Positions 23,873 through 32,978 of a stretch of DNA of 64,000 nucleotides are shown one piece after another (position 1 is the stretch's first letter; every line of letters begins with the position of its first letter). The stretch spans positions 17,367,433-17,431,432 of the forward strand of contig NW_023601543.1 in the NCBI RefSeq assembly GCF_014898055.3. Direction: 5' to 3'. The notes under the pieces are model-generated. The model was given only the letters and a program-made list of their open reading frames with translations, made no database searches and was not told the DNA's origin. Both the position numbers and the translations under genes were made by a program. This DNA is from Talpa occidentalis. Taxonomy: Eukaryota; Chordata; Mammalia; Eulipotyphla; Talpidae.

Positions 23873-23889
23873 AAAAGACTTTAGAAACT
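23873..23889 (+). repeat. Left target-site duplication of full-length L1
   Basis: 'aaaagactttagaaact', identical to 30222-30238. The first As of the right copy cannot be told from the end of the A-tail. Confidence 0.92.
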
Positions 23890-23901
23890 GAGGGGGCGGA
23901 G

Positions 23902-23913
23902 CAACATGGCGGC
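23902..23913 (+). promoter_or_regulatory. YY1-type site at L1 5' end
   Basis: 'caacatggcggc' matches the YY1 core CAAnATGGCGGC. In human L1 a YY1 site in the first 20 bases directs correct transcription initiation. The same role here is inference from position. Confidence 0.65.
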
Positions 23914-24427
23914 GAGGAGACTCTGCGAGTAAGATCTCCCATTAAAAAAAGTTAATAGGGAGGAAAAGCGGCAGGTCCCAGTGAGAAGTGGGACACGGAA
24001 GATAAACGGGTGACGCCAGCGAACTGCCCGAAGAAGAAAGTGGCCATAAAAGAGGACTAGAAGGGAGGGAAGCGCAGAACCCTGCTCCCCTCCCCCGCCC
24101 ACAGAGGCGGCACTCTCCGACCGGCAGAGAGGAGGAAACAACAAACCAAAACGGCCAACAAGAACAAACGACGCAGCAAGCGGGACTGGGAGTGGAAAGG
24201 AACTATTGCAGCCACCACACCCCGTGAACGGGAGCTGAGGCGAACCCTGCAGGATCCGCCGCAGCGGTGAGCGAACGGCTCCGGGCGCCATTAGAGAAGA
24301 ACAAAGACCCCGGGAGACGCGCACACAGCCCGGGCTGCCGGTAAGCTGGCGCGGAAACGCGGCGCGCTCGGGGAGCTTGAAAAGCAAGTGCAGACCTGGA
24401 TCGCGGCTGCCCAGGTCCCCGCGCCTG

Positions 24428-24469
24428 CGACCTAGGCTTGCGGGGAGACGACCTAGGCTTGCGGGGAGA
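24428..24469 (+). repeat. 21-bp tandem duplication in L1 5' UTR
   Basis: Two exact copies of a 21-bp unit beginning 'cgacctaggcttgcgg'. Read antisense it gives a repeated RLPASLG-type heptapeptide in the long antisense frame. Could be subfamily-specific or private to this copy. Confidence 0.9.
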
Positions 24470-25109
24470 CGCACGGAGGTCCTCACTGAGGTGAAGGTCC
24501 CTCCCTGAGTGAGCAGGAACCAGGCGCCCAGGCACGGGAGCTGTGCAAAAGGCGCCATTCCCGCGCCACTGAACTGGGCTACAGCCCGCGTCCTGGAACT
24601 GAGGGCTTTGAACTGAGACCCGGGGCACGAAAATTCGGGGCGTGGTTTCTCCACGACGGTGGGGCACAAGGCAGACACAGCACCCCAAAGCTGTTGAGGT
24701 TTACCCAACCATTCCCGCTCTGTTCTCTGTCCCACGGGGTGGGGGGAGGCGAAAAACAGCCCCCCAAGGACAATAGGAGAGATCTCTGGCGCCACCTAGC
24801 GACCAGGAAAAAAAAAGTCACTAACACCCTATAAAACAGGACATTTCTTAAGACTGCTTGAAAAGGGCAGAAGGTTCCTGGAGGACCCAGTGGCCAGCCG
24901 GGAAGTTATTCCACGCCAGGCCCCTTCTGACCAGCAGTCTGAGCCCACAGAGGGAGCAGGCACCCACGTCCGGGGCAGACCGGGTGCGCAGAAGAGTGTG
25001 CCTGAAACCGGAGGTGCAGGGACTGCATCCCGCTTCACCATTTGAGAACAGGGACATTTCTTCAGTAAAAACTGCCTAAAACCAGCAGAAAGCTCCCCAG
25101 AAGACAGAG

Positions 25110-26111
25110 ATGGCTCCTGGAAGAGCCAGAGGGGAGCGGAGAAGTTCACCCAAGATGTCAGTCAGACCGAGCAACACAGTGTCCCAACGCATACGACAAA
25201 TTAGAAAACAGACAGTAGGGAGTAGAAGAACCACACGCAACCTAACAACTCCTCAGGAAAGAAGCACACCACAAAAAGAAAACCACTCCCCAGATTGCAA
25301 CGACAGCAACTTGGAAGAACTTCTGAGCCTTCCAGAAAGAGAATTTAAAATTGCCATGATTAAAAAAGTGATAGATCAGAAGAAGGAAATTGAGTCCCTA
25401 AAGAGGGAAGTAAGAGAAATGCAGGAGATCAAAGAATTAATGGAGGAACTAAAGAACTCTGGGAAAAGCAATGAAAGCAGAATAGATGAAATGGAAGAAC
25501 GAATAAGTAATCTTGAAGACACAGAAATAAAAAGAACCAAAACAGAAAAGGAAAGAGAAGTACGAAGGAAAAAGAATGAAGAAAGACTTCGGGAACTATC
25601 TGACTCCATGAGGAAAGGAAATATAAGAGTTATAGGAATTCCAGAAGGAGAGGAGAGAGATGTAGGAACAGAGAAAATATTCATGGATATAATTGAAGAG
25701 AACTTCCCAAATGAGAAGAAGGAGCTGAAAATTGATATACAAGAAGCAAGAAGAACACCAAACTTCCACGACGAAAGGAAAAACACAGCAAGACACATAA
25801 TAGTAAAGCTCCCAAGAATCCAGGACAAGGAAAAAATAATGAAGCTGACAAGAGGGAAGAAACAGATAACATTCAAAGGAAAACCAATCAGGCTGACATC
25901 AGACTTCTCTGAAGAAACACTACGGGCAAGGAGAGAGTGGAGGGACATAGTCAACAGACTCCAAGAAAACAGATGCCAACCAAGAATACTCTATCCCGCA
26001 AAGCTCTCTTTCCTCCATGAAGAAAGAATATGGACCTTCCCAGACAAAGAGAAACTCCAGAATTTCATTGCGACTAAACCCCCACTCCAAAAATACTACA
26101 AGGAATCCTAA
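25110..26111 (+). CDS. LINE-1 ORF1p, nucleic-acid chaperone
   Basis: A 333-residue intact frame, close to the usual L1 ORF1p length (human is 338). ORF1p trimers coat L1 RNA in the cytoplasm and act as a chaperone during target-primed reverse transcription. Seen here: a basic, Ser/Thr-rich N-terminus (1-70), a heptad-rich coiled coil about 75-165 (EIESLKREVREMQEI), the RRM about 171-265 starting GNIRVIGIPEG, and the C-terminal domain about 266-333 with RREW and YPAKLSF, all in the expected order. The start was chosen because its ATG has G at -3 and +4. Met16 is an alternative. It precedes ORF2 by 103 bp as in a bicistronic L1 RNA. Confidence 0.95.
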   Translation: MAPGRARGERRSSPKMSVRPSNTVSQRIRQIRKQTVGSRRTTRNLTTPQERSTPQKENHSPDCNDSNLEELLSLPEREFKIAMIKKVIDQKKEIESLKREVREMQEIKELMEELKNSGKSNESRIDEMEERISNLEDTEIKRTKTEKEREVRRKKNEERLRELSDSMRKGNIRVIGIPEGEERDVGTEKIFMDIIEENFPNEKKELKIDIQEARRTPNFHDERKNTARHIIVKLPRIQDKEKIMKLTRGKKQITFKGKPIRLTSDFSEETLRARREWRDIVNRLQENRCQPRILYPAKLSFLHEERIWTFPDKEKLQNFIATKPPLQKYYKES

Positions 26112-26214
26112 AGCCAGAACCTCAGAGGGACGAATAACAACGAAAGAAGACCAAAAAAAAAAAAAAAAGTTATTAAAAGAATAAATAAATAAAATCAAAG
26201 GAAAGACAAACATA

Positions 26215-27324
26215 ATGGCAAATACAGATGCTAACATATCAATATTAACTCTAAATGTAAATGGACTAAACTCTTCAATAAAAAGACACAGAGTTGCAGC
26301 CTGGATTAAGAAACAAAACCCAACCTTTTGCTGTCTCCAGGAAACACATTTAGCTACAAAAGATAAAAATAGGCTCAAAGTCAAAGGATGGAAAACAATC
26401 CTACAAGCAAATGGGCCAAAAAAGAAAGCAGGAACAGCTATACTTATATCAGATAAAACAGACTTCAAACTCAAAAAAATAAAAAGAGACCCCAATGGTC
26501 ACTACATTATGATTAAGGGGACAATACTTCAAGAAGAAATAACACTCATTAACATATACTCACCAAACGAAAGAGCACCAAAATATATCAGACAACTGTT
26601 GTCCTCTCTGAAAACAGACATCAGAGAAAACACATATGTAGTGGGAGACTTCAACACACCACTATCAACAATGGATAGATCAACAAGACAAAAAATAAGT
26701 AAAGAAACTAAAGCTCTAAATAAGGACCTAGAGCATTTGGGCTTAACAGACATCTATAGAACACTAAACCCCAAAAAAACGGAGTACACATTTTTCTCAA
26801 GCGCACACGGATCATTCTCCAGGATCGATCACATACTGGGGCACAAGACAAACATCAACAGATACACCAAGATTGAAATCATACCAACCATCTTTTCTGA
26901 CCACGAAGGCATCAAACTAGAAATAAATCATAAAAAGAAGGCAAGGAACTATCCTACCTCATGGAGATTAAAAGCCACACTACTGGAAGACCACTGGACT
27001 AACAAGGAGATCAAAGAAGAAATTAAAAAATTCTTTGAATTGAATGACAAGGAGGACACCAATATCCTAAATGTATGGGATGCAGCAAAAGCAGTAATAA
27101 GAGGAAAATATATAGCAATAGAAGCTCACATCAAGAAACAAGAAAGAACTCAAAGAAACAACCTAATCTCGAAGCTCAAAGATCTAGAAAAAGAACAACA
27201 AAAAAACCCCAGAACCAGTAGAAGAAAAGAAATAATAAAAACCAAAGCAGAAATAAATGAATTGAAACTAAAAAAACAATCCAAAAGATCAATGAAACCA
27301 AGAGCTGGTTCTTTGAAAAAATAA
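26215..27324 (+). CDS. ORF2 open segment 1: endonuclease domain
   Basis: Uninterrupted 369-codon segment opening with MANTDANISILTLNVNG. Residues 1-239 form the apurinic/apyrimidinic-like endonuclease with all key residues kept (QETHL, GDFN, IDHILGH, SDHEG). True ORF2 reading is lost after about 27260, so the last ~20 residues (ending RAGSLKK) are frameshifted. If translated alone it would give an active-looking endonuclease without RT. Confidence 0.9.
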   Translation: MANTDANISILTLNVNGLNSSIKRHRVAAWIKKQNPTFCCLQETHLATKDKNRLKVKGWKTILQANGPKKKAGTAILISDKTDFKLKKIKRDPNGHYIMIKGTILQEEITLINIYSPNERAPKYIRQLLSSLKTDIRENTYVVGDFNTPLSTMDRSTRQKISKETKALNKDLEHLGLTDIYRTLNPKKTEYTFFSSAHGSFSRIDHILGHKTNINRYTKIEIIPTIFSDHEGIKLEINHKKKARNYPTSWRLKATLLEDHWTNKEIKEEIKKFFELNDKEDTNILNVWDAAKAVIRGKYIAIEAHIKKQERTQRNNLISKLKDLEKEQQKNPRTSRRKEIIKTKAEINELKLKKQSKRSMKPRAGSLKK

Positions 27325-27496
27325 ATAAAATAGACAAACCCTAGCCAGGCTCACAAAGGAAAAAAGGGAGAAAGCACAAATACACAGAATCATAAATGAA
27401 AGAGGAGAAATCACAACGGACACAGCAGAAATCAAAAGAATAATCAGTAACTACTATGAACAGTTATATGGAAACAAGTTCAACAATCTAGAGGAG

Positions 27497-27760
27497 ATGG
27501 ACAAATTCCTACAACTCTACAATCACCCAAAGCTAGATAAAGAAGAAATAGAACACCTAAACAGACCAATTACAAGCAGCGAAATTGAAATGGTAATTAA
27601 AAACCTCCCCAAAAACAAAAGCCCAGGACCTGATGGATTTACAAATGAATTCTACCAAACATTCAGAGACGAATTAGTGCCTATCCTTCACAAACTCTTC
27701 CAAAAATTGAGAAGGAAGGGACAATACCAAACACGTTCTATGAAGCCAATATTACACTAA
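27497..27760 (+). CDS. ORF2 open segment 2: start of RT region
   Basis: Frame 2 carries true ORF2 sequence from about 27341 to 27703, including [10 protein letters not shown] and the RT entry motif KSPGPDGF with NEFYQ. After 27703 the reading is shifted and ends within 20 codons. The listed ATG is internal; this is not an independent gene. Confidence 0.85.
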   Translation: MDKFLQLYNHPKLDKEEIEHLNRPITSSEIEMVIKNLPKNKSPGPDGFTNEFYQTFRDELVPILHKLFQKLRRKGQYQTRSMKPILH

Positions 27761-27992
27761 TACCAAAACCGAATAAGGACAACACAAAAAAGGAAAACTA
27801 TAGGCCAATCTCCCTAATGAACACTGATGCAAAAATCCTCAATAAAATTTTAGCTATCAGAATCCAACAATGTATCCATAAGATAATTCACCACGACCAA
27901 GTTGGATTCATTCCAGGGGCACAAGGATGGTTTAACATCCGAAAATCAATCAACGTTATCCAACACATCAACAAAAAGAATATAAAAACCAT

Positions 27993-28916
27993 ATGATAAT
28001 ATCAATAGATGCTGAGAAAGCTTTCGACAAAGTGCAACACCCATTCATGATAAAAGCCCTTGAAATTCTTGGGATACAAGGAACATACCTCAACATCATA
28101 AAGGCCATCTATGACAAGCCAACAGCCAGTATCATTCTCAATGGTGAAAAGCTGAAAGCAATTCCATTAAGATCTGGAACAAGACAAGGATGTCCACTCT
28201 CACCACTGCTTTTCAATACAATACTGGAAGTCCTAGCCAGAGCAATAAGACAAGAGAAAGACATCCAAGGAATCCAAATAGGAAAAGAAGAAGTCAAACT
28301 ATCACTATTTGCAGATGATATGATAATATACATAGAGAACCCCAAAATCTCCACAGAAAAACTAATTCAACTCATCAATCAATTCAGTAAAGTGGCAGGA
28401 TACAAAATCAACACGCAAAAGTCAGTAGCCTTCCTATACACAAACAATAAATCTGAAGAAGAAGAAATCAAAAAAACCACCCCTTTTATTATCGTAACAA
28501 AAAAAATCAAATATTTGGGAATAAATCTAACAAAAGAGGTAAAGGACCTATACAAAGAAAACTATAAAACACTGTTAAAAGAAATAGAAGAAGACACAAA
28601 GAAATGGAAAGACATCCCCTGCTCATGGATTGGAAGAATAAACATTATTAAAATGGCCATCCTACCAAAAGCAATATACAGATTCAATGCTATTCCAATC
28701 AAAATCTCAATGGCATTCTTCAAAGAAATAGAACAATTATTGATGAAATTCATATGGAATCACCAAAAACCCCGAATAGCCAAAGCTCTACTGAAAAAAA
28801 AAGAAGGAAATGGAGGCATCACACTCCCAGACTTCAAACTATACTACAAAGCCATAATCATCAAAACTGCATGGTATTGGACAAGAACAGACATACAGAC
28901 CAATGGAATCGAATAG
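27993..28916 (+). CDS. ORF2 open segment 4: RT palm and thumb
   Basis: Contains the reverse-transcriptase core: [26 protein letters not shown] and LFADDMIIY, followed by KYLGINL and [10 protein letters not shown]. All catalytic aspartates are visible. Preceded by a separate in-frame piece in frame 1 at about 27704-27983 ([24 protein letters not shown]). True reading ends near 28885, where the next break shifts it to frame 2. Confidence 0.9.
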   Translation: MIISIDAEKAFDKVQHPFMIKALEILGIQGTYLNIIKAIYDKPTASIILNGEKLKAIPLRSGTRQGCPLSPLLFNTILEVLARAIRQEKDIQGIQIGKEEVKLSLFADDMIIYIENPKISTEKLIQLINQFSKVAGYKINTQKSVAFLYTNNKSEEEEIKKTTPFIIVTKKIKYLGINLTKEVKDLYKENYKTLLKEIEEDTKKWKDIPCSWIGRINIIKMAILPKAIYRFNAIPIKISMAFFKEIEQLLMKFIWNHQKPRIAKALLKKKEGNGGITLPDFKLYYKAIIIKTAWYWTRTDIQTNGIE

Positions 28917-29340
28917 AAAATCCAGAAATAAACCCACAGATTTATGGTCAACTAATCTTTGACAAAGGAGCAAAGACTATGCATTGGAGCAAAGAAAGTT
29001 TGTTCAATAAATGGTGCTGGGAAAACTGGGTCGCTACATGCAAAAGAATGAAGCTTGACCACTACCTCACACCATACACAAAAATCAACTCAAAATGGAT
29101 TAAAGAACTAGACATAAGACCTGAAACCATAAAATACATAGAAGGAAATATAGGCGAAACACTACGGGATTTGCACATCAAAGACATCTTTACAGACACA
29201 TCACCCAAAGCAGTGATAGTGAAGAGAAAGATAAACAGCTGGGACTACATCAAATTAAAGAGCTTCTGCACAGCAAAAGAGACAATAACAAAAACAAAGA
29301 GAAACCCCACCAACTGGGAGAACATTTTTGCACCCACACT
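28886..29340 (+). CDS. ORF2 open segment 5: post-RT region
   Basis: Frame 2 continues ORF2 with [22 protein letters not shown] and [11 protein letters not shown]. The open frame physically begins upstream at 28754 but the first ~45 codons there are out of the true frame. Ends at a break near 29341. Confidence 0.85.
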
Positions 29341-29343
29341 AAT

Positions 29344-30036
29344 GATAAAGGACTGATCACAAAAATCTGCAAAGAGCTGATGAGACTCAGCAACAACAAA
29401 GAAAATAATCCAGTCAAAAAATGGGCAGAAGAGCTAAAAAGAAACTTCTCTGAAGAGGAAATGCAAATGGCCAACAGACATATGAAAAAATGTTCAACAT
29501 CACTTGTAATCAGGGAAATGCAAATCAAAACTACCATGAGATACCATCTCACACCAGTGAGAATGGCACATATTAAAAAAACTAGCAACAACAAATGTTG
29601 GCGAGGATGTGGAGAAAAAGGAACTCTTGTGCACTGTTGGTGGGAGTGCAAACTGGTCCAACCACTATGGAGAGCTGTGTGGAGATTTCTGGACCTACTA
29701 AACATAGAGCTTCCATATGATCCAGCAATTCCACTCCTAGGTATTTACCCAAAGGACACAGAAACATCAATTCCAAAGAGCACCTGCACTCCTATGTTTA
29801 TAGCAGCACTGTTTACAATAGCTAAGCTTTGGAAACAACCCAAATGCCCAAAAATAGATGACTGGATCAAGAAGATGTGGTACATATATACCATGGAATA
29901 TTACTCAGCATTCAAAAAAGATAAACACATGCAATTTGCAGCAACATGGATGGCACTGGAAGGGATCATGCTCAGCGAAATAAGCCAAAAAGAAAAAGAA
30001 AAATACCGGATGGTCTCACTCATAGCAGGAATCTAG
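29344..30036 (+). CDS. ORF2 open segment 6: C-terminal cysteine-rich domain
   Basis: Frame 1 encodes the ORF2 end: [26 protein letters not shown], then the CWRGC...HCWWEC motif at 29596-29649 and [13 protein letters not shown]. It ends at the normal ORF2 stop (30034-30036). The cysteine-rich region is needed for RNA binding and retrotransposition. The same region, read minus, is present in the stubs at 23085 and 33209. Confidence 0.9.
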   Translation, partial: DKGLITKICKELMRLSNNKENNPVKKWAEELKRNFSEEEMQMANRHMKKCSTSLVIREMQIKTTMRYHLTPVRMAHIKKTSNNKCWRGCGEKGTLVHCWWECKLVQPLWRAVWRFLDLLNIELPYDPAIPLLGIYPKDTETSIPKSTCTPMFIAALFTIAKLWKQPKCPKIDDWIKKMWYIYTMEYYSAFKKDKHMQFAATWMALEGIMLSEISQKEKEKYRMVSLIAGI

Positions 30037-30118
30037 AAAACTTAAATAAGGGACCAGGAAAATGAATATAAGAAAGTGAAAATCAAAATCAACAAAAAAC
30101 TATGAACCAGAGACACTT

Positions 30119-30142
30119 TTTGGGGGTGGGGGCGGGAGGGGA
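30119..30142 (+). promoter_or_regulatory. G-quadruplex-forming tract in L1 3' UTR
   Basis: Four G runs of three to five separated by single bases (30122-30141). A polypurine, G4-capable tract is a recurring feature of mammalian L1 3' UTRs. Complementary C-rich versions occur in the minus-strand stubs at about 23160-23182 and 62250-62279. Confidence 0.8.
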
Positions 30143-30221
30143 AGGATTGGGGTCAGAATGGGGCGTTTGCAATTGTATGGGGGAATATAAAAATAAAATT
30201 TAATATTTAAAAAAAAAAAAA

Positions 30222-30238
30222 AAAAGACTTTAGAAACT
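30222..30238 (+). repeat. Right target-site duplication of full-length L1
   Basis: Identical to 23873-23889. Confirms that the whole 6.3-kb unit inserted in one event. Confidence 0.92.
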
Positions 30239-30505
30239 ATATTCCAGAAAAGAAATTGAGTTAGATTCTGCTCCTAAGTAGGCACATCAAAAGACTGACC
30301 ATTCACTTTCCCTAAGCTCTTATGTTTATTGCTGGCTCATTTCTCTGTCCTGGTAGTTCACCCCATTTCTGTTCCTCTGCTGTCTCCCTCAGATGATGGA
30401 GTAGTTACTATGTAAATCCCTCAAGTTACTTTCTGCACTTAAAAATGAATATGACTATGCTTTGAATTAAGACACTTAATCCGTTATGAAACAATAATGA
30501 GTATG
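30239..30505. other. Unique flank of L1
   Basis: No feature recognised. Confidence 0.4.
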
Positions 30506-30509
30506 GGGT

Positions 30510-30665
30510 TTGGGGTGCAATAGATCCCAATTTTGTGAACAGTTAGTGACATTGCTGAAATGACTTAACCTCTCTGAACCTTACTTGTTATGATTAAGAG
30601 ATAAAATGTATATAAAACAGTTCATTGCCTTGGATAAGTAGGCAATTAAAATGGTAGCTATTGTT
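30510..30665 (+). repeat. MIR relic
   Basis: 'tgacttaacctctctgaacc' and the following 'gagataaaatgtatataaaa' fit the MIR core in plus orientation. Diverged. Confidence 0.5.
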
Positions 30666-30879
30666 TTTTCTATTATGTACTAGCGACTACAGGAGTCCTA
30701 TCTGTTTCTAAAGAAAGTGCTGATGTTTTTAGGAAAAGATACTTTATTGTCATCATTAACACCTAACACACTATCAGAAGGACAGACTATCTACTGAGCT
30801 ACCAGTCTAAGTACTTAAGGCTTAAAGGAAAGAATTAGCTCTCAGGAAATATTCTCAGCAGGTGGCACTTAGCGACCTT

Positions 30880-30965
30880 ACTTTATCCACATCTCAGTCC
30901 CAGCACCAAGCACAGTTTCCAGCAGGCAGTAGGGCTTAATACAGACTTGTTGAATAGTTTAGCGG
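30880..30965 (-). repeat. L2 relic (short), minus
   Basis: 'ccagcaccaagcacagtttc' then 'gcaggcagtagggcttaata' and 'cttgttgaata' is the reverse L2/MIR 3' signature. Confidence 0.5.
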
Positions 30966-32100
30966 ATGGATGGCCAGATAGCTGACTGACTGACTGAAAT
31001 GAGACAAATGTAAGTCCGTGGTAGCTAGGGAATAATATGAAGGAATCTAGTGCATGTGTATTTGGAGAAGAGAGGATTTCAATGTGGAGGGAGAAAATGG
31101 TTGGTTGAGACAGAGATGGAAGTGTATTAAAAAGATGCCTTCTAATTTTTTAGCTGTAATGACTCTGTTCTCTGTTTTTTTCACACCCAGTTAAAACGGC
31201 TGGTACTATATTGAAAGGACAGAAAAGTCTTATATTCTCACTGATGGTCTTGAGAGTCCCTCTTTCACTGCTACCCACTTAGTGAAAATTAATGGGAAGA
31301 ACACAAGTCAGAGACTACTCCAGGGAGCTATTTCTGAAGTCTGTAGGGACCTAGAATCTAGGCTAACAGGGCAATAGGATTATGGACAAAGTGATCTATT
31401 TTTTGGTCCTTAAAATGGGACACATGACCTGACCAAATATTTTTTTTTGTCTAATATGTGAATATGTTAGTGTTGATGGTTGAAGAGAGATATCCATTAT
31501 ATCTCTTTGAATTATCCTTATTGAAAATAATAAAATTCTCTGAAATTCTGTACTAATAAGTTGGAGGTATATGGTTACCATAGTTTTTGACTTTTTTTTA
31601 CAATAAGAACTTGGGGGGTCATTCAAAAATTGGGGTAATTTCATGGATTGTGTGTGCTTGCACACACACTCATGTTCTTATTTATTATAGGAAGTCATGT
31701 TAGGATTTCAGATAGGTAGATTTTTCCATACTCATAACCAAGGTACCAATGCCTAGGTAGGACACATCCACCCTCAGAAGCAATAGAGAAGGAAGAACCA
31801 ATAGGTGTAGAGTTCAGCAGTGTTGACTTATGAGGATAACAAAATACAGTCTAGACCCCAGGGATTTAGTAATAAAAATGGGACTAGAAGGGAGGATTAA
31901 ACATGAACTGGGATTGAAGTATGATCATTATTTATACTTTATAAATAATCCAATAAGAAAATGCATTTGTTCAATGGGAAACTGAATCTTTGTGGAAACA
32001 CACCATGAGATGTTGGGCTTTATGTAAAAGGAAACATGCTCATATTCAGTTGGTTTAAAAAGAGAACAGAATGAAGGGAGTTTCAAAGGCAAAGATGGTA
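30966..32100. other. Unassigned non-coding stretch
   Basis: No repeat named. The minus frame 31396-31665 (89 codons) has no recognisable feature. Confidence 0.35.
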
Positions 32101-32104
32101 TCCA

Positions 32105-32475
32105 CCATCATTTATTTAGTCAACAAATATTTTTTGTGTGCCTACCATGTGCCAGATAGTGTTTTGGGCACCAGTGATACCAAGATCAATTTCCTGCTTA
32201 AATGGAACCTGCATTCTTATGGGAAGACAAACAATAAATTAATAAACAAGCCACCTATAATATGTTAGGTTGGAATAATTGCTTTTAAAAAATAAGCCAA
32301 GACAAAGCAGGTAGTGAATGATTCTGTGCAACTAGAGTGTTATTTTAGCCATGATGTGTGGGCTATTCTCTCTGAGGAGGTTCATACTTGAACAGAGACA
32401 TGTATGAAGTACACACGCCAGGCAGACAAAACCTAGGGTTTGTGGGATGGTATTCCAAATGGATTGATATCTCTG
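32105..32475 (+). repeat. L2 LINE 3'-end relic
   Basis: 'ttagtcaacaaatatttttt' and 'gtgcctaccatgtgccag' are the L2 signature. It goes on through 'gggaagacaaacaataaa' and 'cacgccaggcagacaaaa' in L2 order. Plus orientation. Confidence 0.7.
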
Positions 32476-32639
32476 GAGAACATTCAAGTAGAACTTAAGT
32501 CTTGGATAGAAATTTTTGAGCCTATTGAGAAAATGTCTTTCTCACCCGAAGTAGATAAGTAATGGAAGTGCATTCACATTGTGCGAGAAAAAAACCCGGA
32601 GTCACAAGTAGAGAAAAGATCAAAAAGGCAGTAAGTGGT

Positions 32640-32825
32640 TATAAGCTCAGGTTTCAAAGCCAAACTAACAAGCCTTTGTATTTGCTACCTTTAGCTACGT
32701 GGCTGAAGCATGTGCTCATTGAGTCTCAATTTCCCCATCTGTAAAACAGGGGAAAAAATGAAGATTAAACTTACAGTGTATGGAATGGTTCCAAAAAGAT
32801 GCCTGGTACTGAATAAATTTTAACT
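32640..32825 (+). repeat. MIR relic
   Basis: 'tgagtctcaatttccccatc' followed by 'tgtaaaacaggggaaaaa' and a 3' 'gcctggtactgaataaa' phrase. Plus orientation. Confidence 0.7.
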
Positions 32826-32978
32826 TATAATAATACTGATTCTAGTTATAATAAAGTTTTGAAAATCACGTACAAATGAGCCAGTATGGATCAGCCTGAT
32901 ATTTCCTCCAAATGAACTGAGGAAGGAAATTGGTGTTAATGAGGCTCATAGGTAAGCTGTGTCAATGCTTTGCAAATA

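Larger units (their letters stand above)
23890..25109 (+). promoter_or_regulatory. L1 5' UTR with internal promoter, CpG-rich
   Basis: Distinctly GC- and CpG-rich against AT-rich flanks. L1 5' UTRs hold an internal RNA polymerase II promoter, so a complete 5' end here suggests transcription competence unless methylated. The first 25 bases contain 'caacatggcggc' (23902-23913), a strong YY1-type motif at the position where YY1 sets the start site in human L1. A 21-bp unit is tandemly duplicated at 24428-24469. Several antisense frames cross it, the longest 304 codons. Confidence 0.85.
26215..30036 (+). pseudogene. LINE-1 ORF2p, endonuclease/reverse transcriptase, frame-broken
   Basis: ORF2p nicks target DNA and copies L1 RNA at the nick. 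The frame is interrupted six times, each shift being consistent with loss of one base: near 27260 (A), 27340 (C), 27703 (A), 27983 (A), 28885 (G) and 29341 (A). Adding six bases gives 1275 codons, the usual ORF2p length, and catalytic residues fall exactly at human numbering. Endonuclease residues N14, E43, D145, N147, D205 and H230 are present; the RT motif FADD is at 28308-28319 (D702, D703); the C-terminal CX3CX7HX4C motif starts at 29596. No nonsense substitution was found in the frames followed. As written the gene cannot make full ORF2p. All breaks lie in short runs of one base, so sequencing error is a serious alternative. Confidence 0.95.
23890..30221 (+). mobile_element. Full-length LINE-1 retrotransposon
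   Basis: Complete L1 of 6.3 kb: GC-rich 5' UTR (23890-25109), ORF1 (25110-26111), 103-bp spacer, ORF2 (26215-30036, frame-broken), G-rich 3' UTR, AATAAA at 30192-30197 and an A-tail. Flanked by a perfect 17-bp target duplication 'aaaagactttagaaact' at 23873-23889 and 30222-30238. The left edge corresponds to a bottom-strand nick at TTTT/G, close to the usual TTTT/A preference of the L1 endonuclease. Perfect duplications, intact ORF1 and lack of nonsense substitutions in ORF2 point to a recent insertion. Confidence 0.97.

Noticed and set aside
23890..25109. GC-rich CpG block as a promoter of a host gene
   Set aside because: It begins at the target-site duplication and is the L1 5' UTR; no host exon follows.
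25376..25954. 192-codon minus-strand frame rich in Ser/Phe
   Set aside because: Exact antisense shadow of the ORF1 coiled-coil and RRM coding region.
25920..26495. 191-codon minus-strand frame at the ORF1/ORF2 junction
   Set aside because: Antisense shadow of L1 coding sequence and the A-rich spacer.
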